Positions 37,689 through 45,103 of a stretch of 64,000 bases of DNA are shown here, piece by piece. Source of the DNA: Pyrinomonadaceae bacterium MAG19_C2-C3 (GTDB lineage: Bacteria > Acidobacteriota > Blastocatellia > Pyrinomonadales > Pyrinomonadaceae); NCBI GenBank assembly GCA_024330265.1, contig JANDLT010000015.1, forward strand, positions 1 to 64,000. Reading direction: 5' to 3'. Numbering within the stretch: position 1 is the first letter of the stretch; every line of letters begins with the position of its first letter. The translations under genes and the position numbers were made by a program. The notes beneath the pieces were generated by a model. It had not been told where the DNA came from. It searched no databases and saw only the letters and a list, made by a program, of their open reading frames with translations.

Positions 37689-37988
37689 TCAGTTATCGCT
37701 TGTCGCTGTTTCGCTTTTCAATAAATCTATCCGGTCAACGACGCCGATGATTGCCGTGTCAATCGCCGCGCCCGGCTCGCCCGTCGCCGCCGTCGAAGCA
37801 CCCCAACCTTCCTGCACGATTAACACCGTGTCGCCCGCTCCCGCGTCAACCGAATCGAGAGCCAAAATCGTCGCCCCCGTTTCCTCGCCTTCCGGCGTCA
37901 CGGGTTGACACAGCATCACACGCGCGCCTTCGTAACGCGCATTCTTCGTCGTGGCGACGACATTACCGATGACACGGGCTAACAACAT
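37689..37988 (-). CDS. Microcompartment vertex protein (BMC-P, EutN/CcmL family), copy 3
   Basis: A pentameric shell protein of 99 residues that caps the vertices of a protein-walled organelle. Family signs are the start MLLARVIGNVVATTKN, then ILALDSVDAGAGDTVLIVQE and the closing AIIGVVDRIDL. The ATG at 37988 aligns with the other two copies; an upstream in-frame extension is not family-like. It lies between pentamer copy 2 (7 bp gap) and the Cys-motif gene. Confidence 0.93.
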   Translation of the reverse strand: MLLARVIGNVVATTKNARYEGARVMLCQPVTPEGEETGATILALDSVDAGAGDTVLIVQEGWGASTAATGEPGAAIDTAIIGVVDRIDLLKSETATSDN

Positions 37989-37995
37989 TTTTGAT

Positions 37996-38280
37996 TCAAC
38001 TTCTCGTTTCCCTGCGGACATGTTGCGGCGAATCAACAATCGCAATCACGGTGCAATCCGTCGGTGTGTCTTCTCTGGGAAAAGGAAAACTCGCTTCCTT
38101 GCCGCGACACCAATAGACGAGTTCACCGCGTCCCGCCCCGACTGAATCAAGGGCGACGAGCGGCACGCCCTGCGGTTGTAAGTCCGCGTTCAGAGACTGA
38201 ATCACAAGCAGTTTGCGCCCTTCGAGCGCGTCGTTTTTGATGGTGGCGACGACTGTGCCAATGACACGGGCGAGTTGCAT
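37996..38280 (-). CDS. Microcompartment vertex protein (BMC-P, EutN/CcmL family), copy 2
   Basis: A 94-residue pentamer protein starting MQLARVIGTVVATIKN, with LVALDSVGAGRGELVYWCRG (the WCRG variant is unlike the other copies) and VIAIVDS near the end. The true start is the ATG at 38280; the open frame upstream merely reads through the 86-bp repeat element inserted between this gene and copy 1. Confidence 0.93.
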   Translation of the reverse strand: MQLARVIGTVVATIKNDALEGRKLLVIQSLNADLQPQGVPLVALDSVGAGRGELVYWCRGKEASFPFPREDTPTDCTVIAIVDSPQHVRRETRS

Positions 38281-38305
38281 AGTGTTCGTATCAGTTAAAG
38301 TTTTA

Positions 38306-38391
38306 TTAACCGCAGAGACGCGAGAGAAAAACGGAGGAAGCGCAGAGAAAACTTTGCGTGTGCTTTGCGCTCTCTGCGTCTCTGCGGTTAA
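38306..38391. repeat. 86-bp TTAACCGCAGAG element without gene
   Basis: Both ends carry TTAACCGCAGAGACGC in inverse orientation (16 bases perfect, then related CGCAGAG/GCAAAG motifs). It matches the ends of the larger element at 42477-42947 that holds a GxxExxY gene. It is inserted between two pentamer shell genes, so they are no longer directly adjacent. Confidence 0.85.
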
Positions 38392-38398
38392 TGTCATG

Positions 38399-38671
38399 TC
38401 AATCCAACTCGACATCCACTGTATCAATCACGCCGATAATCGCCGCGTCAACCGGAACGTCTTTCATGCCGGAAGCCAGACGCGCACTTGAACCCGCGAC
38501 GATTAAGACCCGTTCGTGAAAGCCCGCCCCGACAGTATCAACCGCGACGACGTAAGAGTTCGTATCCGAGCCGTCGAGGTTTAACGGGCGCACGATTAAG
38601 AGTTTCTTGCCGGTTAAGCGTTCGTCTTTTTGTGAGGCGACGATTGTTCCGATGATGCGCGCAATCTGCAT
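38399..38671 (-). CDS. Microcompartment vertex protein (BMC-P, EutN/CcmL family), copy 1
   Basis: A 90-residue pentamer protein: MQIARIIGTIVASQKDERL at the start, then VVAVDTVGAGFHERVLIVAG and AAIIGVIDTVDVELD at the end. It begins seven bases after the hexamer gene without its own ribosome site, so its translation is probably coupled to the hexamer. Three different pentamers in one locus suggest distinct vertex roles. Confidence 0.94.
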   Translation of the reverse strand: MQIARIIGTIVASQKDERLTGKKLLIVRPLNLDGSDTNSYVVAVDTVGAGFHERVLIVAGSSARLASGMKDVPVDAAIIGVIDTVDVELD

Positions 38672-38677
38672 CGCGGT

Positions 38678-38959
38678 TTAACTGTTGAGTCCAATCGGCA
38701 GCACATCATCAACGCTTCCGTGCGGGCGCGGGATGACGTGAACGCTGACGAGTTCGCCTATGCGACGCGCCGCCGCCGCCCCCGCATCGGTCGCCGCTTT
38801 GACCGCCGCGACATCGCCGCGCACAATCGCGGTCACGAATCCCGCCCCGATTTTCTCGTAACCGACTAAAGTCACGTTCGCCGCTTTGACCATCGCATCG
38901 GCGGCTTCAATCGTCGCCACCAAACCTTTCGTTTCGACCATTCCGAGTGCTTCTTGCAT
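38678..38959 (-). CDS. Microcompartment hexameric shell protein (BMC-H)
   Basis: A single-BMC-domain protein of 93 residues forming the facets of the shell. Signs: [20 protein letters not shown], then [20 protein letters not shown] and the closing [20 protein letters not shown]. The central pore loop (KIGAGF) is small. GGGAGAGATACAA precedes the ATG. It is the only hexamer gene in the window, so further shell genes and the core enzymes may be encoded elsewhere. Confidence 0.95.
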   Translation of the reverse strand: MQEALGMVETKGLVATIEAADAMVKAANVTLVGYEKIGAGFVTAIVRGDVAAVKAATDAGAAAARRIGELVSVHVIPRPHGSVDDVLPIGLNS

Positions 38960-39013
38960 TTGTATCTCTCCCTCAAACGATTTTTAATTTCGTGTGTAAA
39001 TCTTTGTAACTTT

Positions 39014-39748
39014 TTACTGCGTCAATTTATCGCGCGGCACGCCTGCCGGTAATTCGCCGATGATAAAAGTGTGTTTGCCTTTATCCGCTATTTTCGTAAT
39101 CGCTTCAAGGTATTGGAAGAAGCGTATGTTGTCGTCACCCTTCATCAACTCGGTTGCGTTCTTCAAGGCGCGGGCGGTGGCGACGGCGGTACGGGCGTTT
39201 TCCAAATCGGCTTTGGCGCGAATCTTGGCTTCGAGATGACGCGCAAACAAATCTTGAATCTGCTTCGGGAAACTTATGTCGCGCAACGTCAATCGCACAA
39301 CCTCAATGCCGTAATCCGCCAGTTCCGTTCGCAAAGTCTCCGGCACGGTTTCGAGCAGCGTGTCACGGCGTTCGTTCAATTCTTCGCTGGAGATTTGCGC
39401 GATGATGCGGCGCAAGTGAACCTGCGTCAAGCTGTGCATCAACTGTTCGGCTTCCGCCGTCGCGGTAAATTGATGCGTGACGTTGAACTTGGTGATAAAG
39501 CGGTCAGGATTACCGATGCGATATTCGATGAAATAAGAGAATCTCAACGCGACGTTATCACTTGTCAAGACTTCTTGATTCGTCACGGTTTGCAATTTAT
39601 TCGTCGTCGGCAGCGTCAATAATTGCGTTTCGTTGCGCCAATCAAAGATGCGATAAATGCCGGGTTCGAGTTTCAAGACCAAACGATTTTTCTTGTACAG
39701 AAAACCTGTGTGATTTGGCGGTACGGAGAATGTACGACGAAACAGCAT
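39014..39748 (-). CDS. SPFH/Band-7 (slipin-like) protein without membrane anchor
   Basis: A 244-residue SPFH-domain protein, placed between the aldolase and the shell genes. The domain (about 10-180) includes NHTGFLYKKNRLVLKLEPGI, YFIEYRIGNPDRFI, and LADYGIEVVRLTLRDISFP, followed by a helical segment rich in Ala, Glu and Arg that favours oligomer formation. Most stomatin-like proteins have an N-terminal hydrophobic helix; here none is seen, so it should be soluble or peripherally bound. AAAAGGTAAATCCCG precedes the ATG. Its presence in the shell operon is unusual. Confidence 0.82.
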   Translation of the reverse strand: MLFRRTFSVPPNHTGFLYKKNRLVLKLEPGIYRIFDWRNETQLLTLPTTNKLQTVTNQEVLTSDNVALRFSYFIEYRIGNPDRFITKFNVTHQFTATAEAEQLMHSLTQVHLRRIIAQISSEELNERRDTLLETVPETLRTELADYGIEVVRLTLRDISFPKQIQDLFARHLEAKIRAKADLENARTAVATARALKNATELMKGDDNIRFFQYLEAITKIADKGKHTFIIGELPAGVPRDKLTQ

Positions 39749-40139
39749 CGGGATTTACCTTTTTCGCTAAACGCAGAAAAGTTCACATCAAAAGTTTATT
39801 AAGAAGGAAGAACACCTTGCGATGAGGAAAGCCGCTTGAGTTGCGACTTAATCCTCGCAACGGTATCCGCGACTTTGCAAATCATCGAAGGCTTACACAC
39901 GAAACTTCCACGCGCCGTTCTTCCTTCCTTTTGGTTAACAGGTTATCAGCCTGTGAGCTGGCTACCACAGCAAACGAGGAGTCGAACCTCTGGACTTGTC
40001 CCTCCGCAATTCCCTGTGAACTGACGGACAAGTCCATTTGTGTCACAGGTGGCGGTTAACTGCGATTGTATAGATTGTAGAGTTGATTTCAAACTTCACC
40101 GCTTCGCGCAACGATCAACCTGATACATTGCCGTTTGAA
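39749..40139. repeat. Intergenic region of palindromes between aldolase and SPFH genes
   Basis: No gene is seen. Hairpins include ACAGG-TTATCAG-CCTGT near 39950, GAGG-AGTCGAA-CCTC near 39977 and the wider pair TGGACTTGTCC / GGACAAGTCCA around 39990-40035. The second, read on the minus strand, looks like a tRNA T-arm and the first like an anticodon arm, but no complete tRNA can be folded. It is best described as a composite of dispersed palindromes. Confidence 0.45.
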
Positions 40140-40946
40140 TTACGACGTTTTCAAGTTTGCCGCTTGACTCAACAATTCCAAAAGTTCTTCGCGCGTCAGC
40201 GAGATTTTAGTAGAGCCGTTCGCGGCGTTCGGGTACGCTGGAGCATCGAGCGTGCAAACTGTATTCGTGTCGCCCAAGTATCCGCATGATTGGCAGCGTC
40301 CGTGTTCGCCCAAGTATCCGGCACGCTCTCTGACGTTGATGAGTTTCTCAATCGCGTCGGACGGAAGGTTGACCGCCCCGCCGAGTGTGCGCGCGAGAAT
40401 CGAAATCCGCGCCGTGTGGTCTAAAGTTTCCATGCGGTCGAAGGCTTGCCACAAGTCCGCGCCGTAAGTGACCGCGCCGTGATTCGCTAATAATAAAGCG
40501 TTGTGATGTTTGACGAACGGCTTGAGGGCGTCCGTGACTTCGTGCGTCGAAGGCGTGCCGTAACTTGTCAAAGGCACACAACCGAGAGTTAAAATCACTT
40601 CCGACAACACGGGTTCGTCAATGCTCAGATTGGCGACCGCGAACGCCGTTCCGTGCGGCGGGTGCGCGTGACACACAGCCTGCACATCCTCTCTTTCGGC
40701 ATAAATCAGCAAGTGCATTTTCAATTCGCTCGAAGCCTTGATGCCGTTCAAGCTGTTGCCTTGCAAATCGGTTATCGCCAAATCGCTTTCCGCAAGTCGC
40801 CCCTTCGCCGCTCCCGTCGGTGTCGCTAAGATGCGCTTTTCATCGAGGCGAATCGAGAGATTACCATCGGAAGCGACGACGTGACCGCGCTCGTAAAGCA
40901 AGCGTCCGACGCACACAATCAGCGCACGGGCTTCGGGTTCATTCAT
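40140..40946 (-). CDS. Class II aldolase (fuculose-phosphate aldolase type) with extended C-terminus
   Basis: Zn-dependent aldolase that would cleave a sugar phosphate such as fuculose 1-phosphate to dihydroxyacetone phosphate and an aldehyde. Zinc and catalytic residues are visible: Glu in ASSELKMH, two His in CHAHPPHG and His in LANHGAVTYG. SDGNLSIRL and TPTGAAKGRL are substrate-binding segments. A tail of about 60 residues extends beyond the usual 210-residue core. It has RCQSCGYLGDTNTVC and ends with a predicted amphipathic helix (SLTREELLELLSQAANL) that resembles microcompartment encapsulation peptides. This fits the shell genes downstream. An in-frame TTG at 40976 is an alternative start. 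Confidence 0.88.
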   Translation of the reverse strand: MNEPEARALIVCVGRLLYERGHVVASDGNLSIRLDEKRILATPTGAAKGRLAESDLAITDLQGNSLNGIKASSELKMHLLIYAEREDVQAVCHAHPPHGTAFAVANLSIDEPVLSEVILTLGCVPLTSYGTPSTHEVTDALKPFVKHHNALLLANHGAVTYGADLWQAFDRMETLDHTARISILARTLGGAVNLPSDAIEKLINVRERAGYLGEHGRCQSCGYLGDTNTVCTLDAPAYPNAANGSTKISLTREELLELLSQAANLKTS

Positions 40947-41000
40947 GTAAGAGACTGACAAATTTCTATCCTTCAACCATCAACAAAAATGACAAATGAA

Positions 41001-41735
41001 TCACTTGAGCCTTGCGGTTTCTGCGATTGCCTGTGCGCTCATGCTTTTTGCCGTACCTAAATTTTCATCAACCATAGATTCGGGTTGCGTCGTTTTGCCG
41101 TCGAAAAAGATAACGGGAATTTTACGCTGCCACTTTGGAGTTTCGACGTTTTCAAAATCGCCTTCGACGTTATGATTGAAAGAACAAAGCAGTTCGTAAT
41201 AATTGCCTTTTCGATTCACCTTGACATCAACTAAGTCCCACGGATAACCCCAAAAGTTTTTATTCTCTCTCGAATCATCAATCAAAACCGGATTGAACTG
41301 AAACAGCAGAATATCTTTACCATTCTTGAAATTTTGTTTGAAAACAGAATAGGCAATGCCGTCTTCATAGCCGAATGCAGAAATTATTTCGGGTGTTTTG
41401 TCAAAATCTAAATTGATGAACCACTTAAAATCCGCGCCCGCGTTGTACCACTTTTCATGCTTAACAATCTTCATCGCAGAATCAATCCAAATTTCTGACC
41501 CATAAACATCGCTGTCAATAGGATTGCCGTTTCTCACGCGCACGATGTAATCGTTTTTCCCGTCGCCGTCAAAATCAATTGTCTTTACTTCCGTGATATT
41601 GCCTTTGACAAGTCTTTTGATTTTAGCCGGCGTGGGGATAGTCGCCGGTGCTTTCATTGCAGTTTGCGCGACGGCATCGGTGACAGATAAGAGACAAATA
41701 ATTAACGGTAAGAAGCGAGAACTTTTCGTTATCAT
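41001..41735 (-). CDS. Exported hypothetical protein with Ca-binding-like DxDGDG motif
   Basis: A 244-residue protein with a signal peptide (about 1-23, ending AVAQ). One motif IDFDGDGKNDYIVRVRNG looks like an FG-GAP/dockerin-type calcium loop; the rest is rich in Lys, Asn and aromatic residues without a family match. It is distinctly AT-richer than rex upstream and the aldolase downstream. It starts 12 bases after the rex stop, so it may be co-transcribed with rex; its role in the locus is unclear. Confidence 0.6.
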   Translation of the reverse strand: MITKSSRFLPLIICLLSVTDAVAQTAMKAPATIPTPAKIKRLVKGNITEVKTIDFDGDGKNDYIVRVRNGNPIDSDVYGSEIWIDSAMKIVKHEKWYNAGADFKWFINLDFDKTPEIISAFGYEDGIAYSVFKQNFKNGKDILLFQFNPVLIDDSRENKNFWGYPWDLVDVKVNRKGNYYELLCSFNHNVEGDFENVETPKWQRKIPVIFFDGKTTQPESMVDENLGTAKSMSAQAIAETARLK

Positions 41736-41746
41736 ACAAACCTCAT

Positions 41747-42430
41747 TTATGATTTATCGCTCTCGCCTTCCGATTGTGGTTGCGCTAAAAAGTAAGACAG
41801 GCTTTCGAGTGAAATCGTTAAGTCAACGGTTTTAACCTTCACGTCGTCGGGTGCTTCGAGTTGCGCGGGAGCGAAGTTTAAGACGGCTTTGATGCCCGCC
41901 GCAATTACCATATCGAGCGCAGCTTGCGCCGTGTCGCGCGGGACGGCGAGGGCGACCATCTCAAGTTCGAGTTCGCGTGCGAGTGTCGGAAATTCGCGCA
42001 CGTCATAGATTTTCACTCCGTGCGGATTGTTGCCCGCGTGTCCTTGAGTCAAACTCGTTTTGCCGATGCGCGCCCGGTCGTTATCAAACAGGGCGACGAC
42101 GTTGAAACTCGATGCCTCCCAGTTTTTATAATTCGCCAACGCTAAACCGAGGTTGCCCGCACCGATGATGCCGACGCGGTGGCGGCGGTTTAAGCCCAAA
42201 ATCTCCGTCAAATGTTGTCTTAAACCTTCCGTGTCGTAGCCTACGCCGCGCACGCCGAACTCGCCGAAATAAGCGAGGTCTTTGCGTATCTGCGCCGAGT
42301 TGAGGTTGAAGCGGTCGGCGAGTCCTTGCGAGGAAATCGTCTCCGTGCCTTCCTGTGCGAGTTGGTTGAGACAGCGCAGGTAGATGCTTAAACGACCTGT
42401 TGTAAATTCGGAAATCTTTTCGGACTTCAT
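41747..42430 (-). CDS. rex: Redox-sensing transcriptional repressor Rex
   Basis: NADH/NAD+-sensing repressor of 227 residues. The N-terminal winged helix has TTGRLSIYLRCLNQL and LNSAQIRKDLAYFGEFGVRG (DNA-recognition helix). The Rossmann domain has VGIIGAGNLGLALANY for NADH binding and FDNDRARIG, and ends in FAPAQL and a domain-swap helix. It heads the unit leading to the aldolase and shell genes, which suggests redox control of that pathway. I did not find a clear Rex operator (TTGTGAAnnnnTTCACAA) near these genes. Confidence 0.95.
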   Translation of the reverse strand: MKSEKISEFTTGRLSIYLRCLNQLAQEGTETISSQGLADRFNLNSAQIRKDLAYFGEFGVRGVGYDTEGLRQHLTEILGLNRRHRVGIIGAGNLGLALANYKNWEASSFNVVALFDNDRARIGKTSLTQGHAGNNPHGVKIYDVREFPTLARELELEMVALAVPRDTAQAALDMVIAAGIKAVLNFAPAQLEAPDDVKVKTVDLTISLESLSYFLAQPQSEGESDKS

Positions 42431-42476
42431 GCGTGGTTTGAAGTTTTCATCATTGTATTCATCAGGGAGAGTTTAT

Positions 42477-42947
42477 TTAACCGCAGAGACGCAGAGAGCG
42501 CAAAGTGAGGCGCAGAGTTTTTATTCGATGAAGTTGAGGACTTTGCGTCGCACACCTTTGATTAAAACTTCGACGTTGAAGTTTATGAGCAAACCAACGT
42601 GCCAACCGCCAAGCCGCATGTATGTGATAAGTTGCGCTTCGTGAACGGGATGAAGCGCGTCAACGGTTTTGAGTTCAACCGGAACTAAGCCGCCAACGAG
42701 AATATCAACGACATAGTTTTTTTCAATCTCAATCCCTTTATACTGTAATGGCAAAACGACTTCACGCGCGAAGGGAATCCCGCGCAACTTCATCTCATGA
42801 CACAAACATTTGCTGTAAGACGATTCTAACAAACCGGGACCTAAAGCTTTGTGAACCTCAATCGCCGCACCGATAATTTTTCGCGTCAACTCATTTTCCA
42901 TTTTCTCTCCGCGCCCCCTTTGCGCCCTCTCGCGCCTCTGCGGTTAA
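42477..42947. mobile_element. 471-bp element: GxxExxY gene bounded by inverted TTAACCGCAGAG repeats
   Basis: The left end reads TTAACCGCAGAGACGCAGAG and continues AGCGCAAAG. The right end, inverted, reads TTAACCGCAGAGGCGCGAGAG and continues GGCGCAAAG. The only gene inside is the GxxExxY protein; its ribosome site GGAGAG is part of the right terminal repeat. Gene-less copies of the ends occur at 2963-3004, 3113-3158 and 38306-38391. No target duplication is obvious. Calling it mobile is an inference. Confidence 0.6.
42521..42901 (-). CDS. GxxExxY protein (PD-(D/E)XK nuclease-like)
   Basis: A 126-residue protein of the GxxExxY family. The name-giving motif is GPGLLESSY, and the PD-(D/E)XK-type residues are intact in NYVVDILVGGLVPVELKTVD (Asp and Glu-x-Lys). 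Family function is unproven. Start and stop lie inside a pair of inverted TTAACCGCAGAG repeats, and the ribosome site GGAGAGAAA comes from the repeat itself. It has no functional link with rex or ruvA on either side. Confidence 0.9.
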   Translation of the reverse strand: MENELTRKIIGAAIEVHKALGPGLLESSYSKCLCHEMKLRGIPFAREVVLPLQYKGIEIEKNYVVDILVGGLVPVELKTVDALHPVHEAQLITYMRLGGWHVGLLINFNVEVLIKGVRRKVLNFIE

Positions 42948-42984
42948 ATACACATTCGACTATACCTATACTCAAACGAAAACT

Positions 42985-43605
42985 ATGATTGCACACCTCA
43001 CGGGAAACCTTCTCACCAAACACGCGACCTCCGTTATCATTGATACCAATGGCGTCGGCTATGAAGTCACCATTCCCGTCTCGACCTTTTTCGACATCGG
43101 CGAAGCGGGCGCGAAAGTCTCACTGCTCATCTACACGCACGTCAGAGAAGATGCCCTTCAACTCTACGGCTTTCGCACAGGGCGTGAGCGCGAACTGTTC
43201 TTACTCTTAATCGGCATCACCGGCATCGGACCCAAACTCGCCATCACGATGCTCTCCGGCATGAACGCCGACGAAATCATCACCGCGATTCGCACGAACA
43301 ATCTCATACGCTTAACCTCGATTCCCGGCGTCGGCAAAAAGACGGCTGAAAGATTGGTGATTGAACTGCGCGACAAGATGACGAATCTCTCCTCGCCCGC
43401 GATGGATGAAGCACTCGCCACCGGCGCGACCCCGCAACCGTCCGAAGACCTGATGCGAAGCGACACGCTTTCCGCCCTCATCAATCTCGGCTACCAGAAA
43501 GCGGCGGCGGAGAAAGCCATCACTCAAGCGATGCAGGAAAGCGGCGACCAGATAACGATTGATGCGATTTTGCGAAGGGCGTTAAGATTGTTGTCGAAGG
43601 GATAA
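42985..43605 (+). CDS. ruvA: Holliday junction branch migration protein RuvA
   Basis: Forms the tetramer that holds four-way DNA junctions for RuvB. Three domains are visible: an OB-fold start (MIAHLTGNLLTKHATSVII, then GVGYEVTIPVSTF), the tandem helix-hairpin-helix region (LLLIGITGIGPKLAITMLSG and SIPGVGKKTAERLVIELRDK) and a flexible linker to the C-terminal RuvB-contact domain (SALINLGYQKAAAEKAI). Length of 206 residues is normal. ruvB follows after one small gene. Confidence 0.97.
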   Translation: MIAHLTGNLLTKHATSVIIDTNGVGYEVTIPVSTFFDIGEAGAKVSLLIYTHVREDALQLYGFRTGRERELFLLLIGITGIGPKLAITMLSGMNADEIITAIRTNNLIRLTSIPGVGKKTAERLVIELRDKMTNLSSPAMDEALATGATPQPSEDLMRSDTLSALINLGYQKAAAEKAITQAMQESGDQITIDAILRRALRLLSKG

Positions 43606-43661
43606 TCAGAAGCTTTAAGATACAGAGGTAGATTGAATTTTCGTAAAAAGAGGACGACCAA

Positions 43662-43934
43662 ATGACGGACGAAGAAATGCAGAAAATGGTTGAGTTCATT
43701 ATCGAACGCCAAGAACGCTTCACCGAAAACATGGAGCAAGCCGATAAGCGCATGAATCGCCTTGAGACGGCGTTCGTCAGCATGTTCAACATGGTGACGG
43801 AGAACACCAAAGCGATAAAGGAACTAAGAGTGGCGCAAGCTGAAACTGATGAACGCCTGAATGTTTTTATCAATGTCGTTGAACGCTACATCACGCACAA
43901 TGAAGGCGACAATGGCGAACCTCAACAAAGTTAA
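43662..43934 (+). CDS. Small coiled-coil protein between ruvA and ruvB
   Basis: A 90-residue, highly charged, fully helical protein with a heptad pattern ([20 protein letters not shown], then [20 protein letters not shown]). No domain is recognised. GAGGACGACCAA precedes the ATG. Its end overlaps the probable ruvB start by 23 bp, so it is co-translated with ruvB. Proteins like this occur as stand-alone coiled-coil partners in many bacteria; a link to branch migration is not shown. Confidence 0.6.
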   Translation: MTDEEMQKMVEFIIERQERFTENMEQADKRMNRLETAFVSMFNMVTENTKAIKELRVAQAETDERLNVFINVVERYITHNEGDNGEPQQS

Positions 43935-44985
43935 AATCATGCCCGACACACTCGAACCCGTTGACACGCGAAACGCTATGCCTCTCGACGAAGACGGACA
44001 ATTTGAACTCTCTTTGCGCCCGACGCGCCTTGCCGAATATATCGGGCAACGCCGCGCGGCGGATAACCTGAAAATCTTTATCCGCGCCGCACTCAATCGC
44101 CGCGAAGCCCTCGACCATGTTTTGCTGACGGGTCCGCCGGGTTTGGGTAAGACGACGCTCGCCAATATCGTGGCGAACGAGATGGGTGCGGTGCTTCATT
44201 CGACCGCCGGACCTATCATCGAAAAGTCGGGCGATTTAGCCGCCCAACTCACCGCCTTACAAACCGGCGATGTGCTGTTTATAGACGAGATTCACCGCCT
44301 CAATCCGGCGATTGAAGAAGTCCTGTATCCGGCGATGGAAGATTATCAACTCGACTTGATGATCGGTCAGGGTCCCGCCGCGAAGTCAATCAAACTCGAT
44401 TTACCCAAGTTCACACTCGTCGGTGCGACGACGCGCGCCGGACTTATCACCGCCCCTTTGCGCGGGCGATTCGGCATCGTCTTCAATCTCGATTTTTATA
44501 ACCACGAAGATTTGACGACGATTATTTTGCGAAGCGCGGATATTGTCGGAGCGATTATCGAAGAAGACGGCGCGAAGGAAATCGCCCGCCGCGCGCGTGG
44601 GACTCCGCGCATTGCGAACCGCTTGCTTCGCCGCGTGCGCGATTACGCGGAAGTTGATTACGACGGACGCATCACGATTGATGTCGCCAAAGACGCTTTG
44701 AACCGTATGGAAGTTGACACGTTCGGCTTGGACGAAACTGACCGCAAACTTCTACTTAGTATCATCGAAAAATTCGGCGGAGGACCCGTCGGGCTAGGTA
44801 CGATTTCCGCTTCGATTCACGAAGAAAAAGATTCGATTGAAGAAATCATCGAACCGTATCTTATCCAAATCGGCTTCCTCAACCGCACCCCGCGCGGGCG
44901 CATGGTGACGACGCACGCCTATCAACACTTCGGCATCAACCCGCCTTCCGCATCGGCGTTTGTTCCGCCGCCGAGTCTTTTCTGA
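43912..44985 (+). CDS. ruvB: Holliday junction ATP-dependent DNA helicase RuvB
   Basis: AAA+ motor that drives branch migration with RuvA. It has [20 protein letters not shown], Walker [10 protein letters not shown], Walker [12 protein letters not shown], sensor 1 [20 protein letters not shown] with the arginine finger, and a C-terminal winged helix with [17 protein letters not shown]. The ATG at 43912, preceded by GAAGGCGAC, is preferred; the frame is open to 43861. It overlaps the small coiled-coil gene and is followed by queA. Confidence 0.96.
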   Translation: MANLNKVKIMPDTLEPVDTRNAMPLDEDGQFELSLRPTRLAEYIGQRRAADNLKIFIRAALNRREALDHVLLTGPPGLGKTTLANIVANEMGAVLHSTAGPIIEKSGDLAAQLTALQTGDVLFIDEIHRLNPAIEEVLYPAMEDYQLDLMIGQGPAAKSIKLDLPKFTLVGATTRAGLITAPLRGRFGIVFNLDFYNHEDLTTIILRSADIVGAIIEEDGAKEIARRARGTPRIANRLLRRVRDYAEVDYDGRITIDVAKDALNRMEVDTFGLDETDRKLLLSIIEKFGGGPVGLGTISASIHEEKDSIEEIIEPYLIQIGFLNRTPRGRMVTTHAYQHFGINPPSASAFVPPPSLF

Positions 44986-45017
44986 AACCGTCTTATTCAA
45001 ACAAAAGCACAACAAAT

Positions 45018-45063
45018 CCTATCCTCCGTTAACCTCCGTTATGCCTCCGTTCACCTCCGTTCA
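45018..45063. repeat. Four CCTCCGTT repeats between ruvB and queA
   Basis: The 8-mer (A)CCTCCGTT recurs four times with 10-11 bp spacing, close to one helical turn. It could be a regulator site for queA or simple repeat DNA; nothing distinguishes these. Confidence 0.5.
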
Positions 45064-45103
45064 ACTTCCCCGCCCAGACATTGAAGACACTCAAACTTCA
45101 CCG

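Noticed and set aside
38281-38427. A longer N-terminus for pentamer copy 2
   Set aside because: The extension only translates the inserted TTAACCGCAGAG element; the family start is the ATG at 38280.
39940-40045. A complete tRNA-Ile or a tmRNA on the minus strand
   Set aside because: T-arm-like and anticodon-like hairpins are present, but no acceptor stem or D-arm in workable order could be folded.
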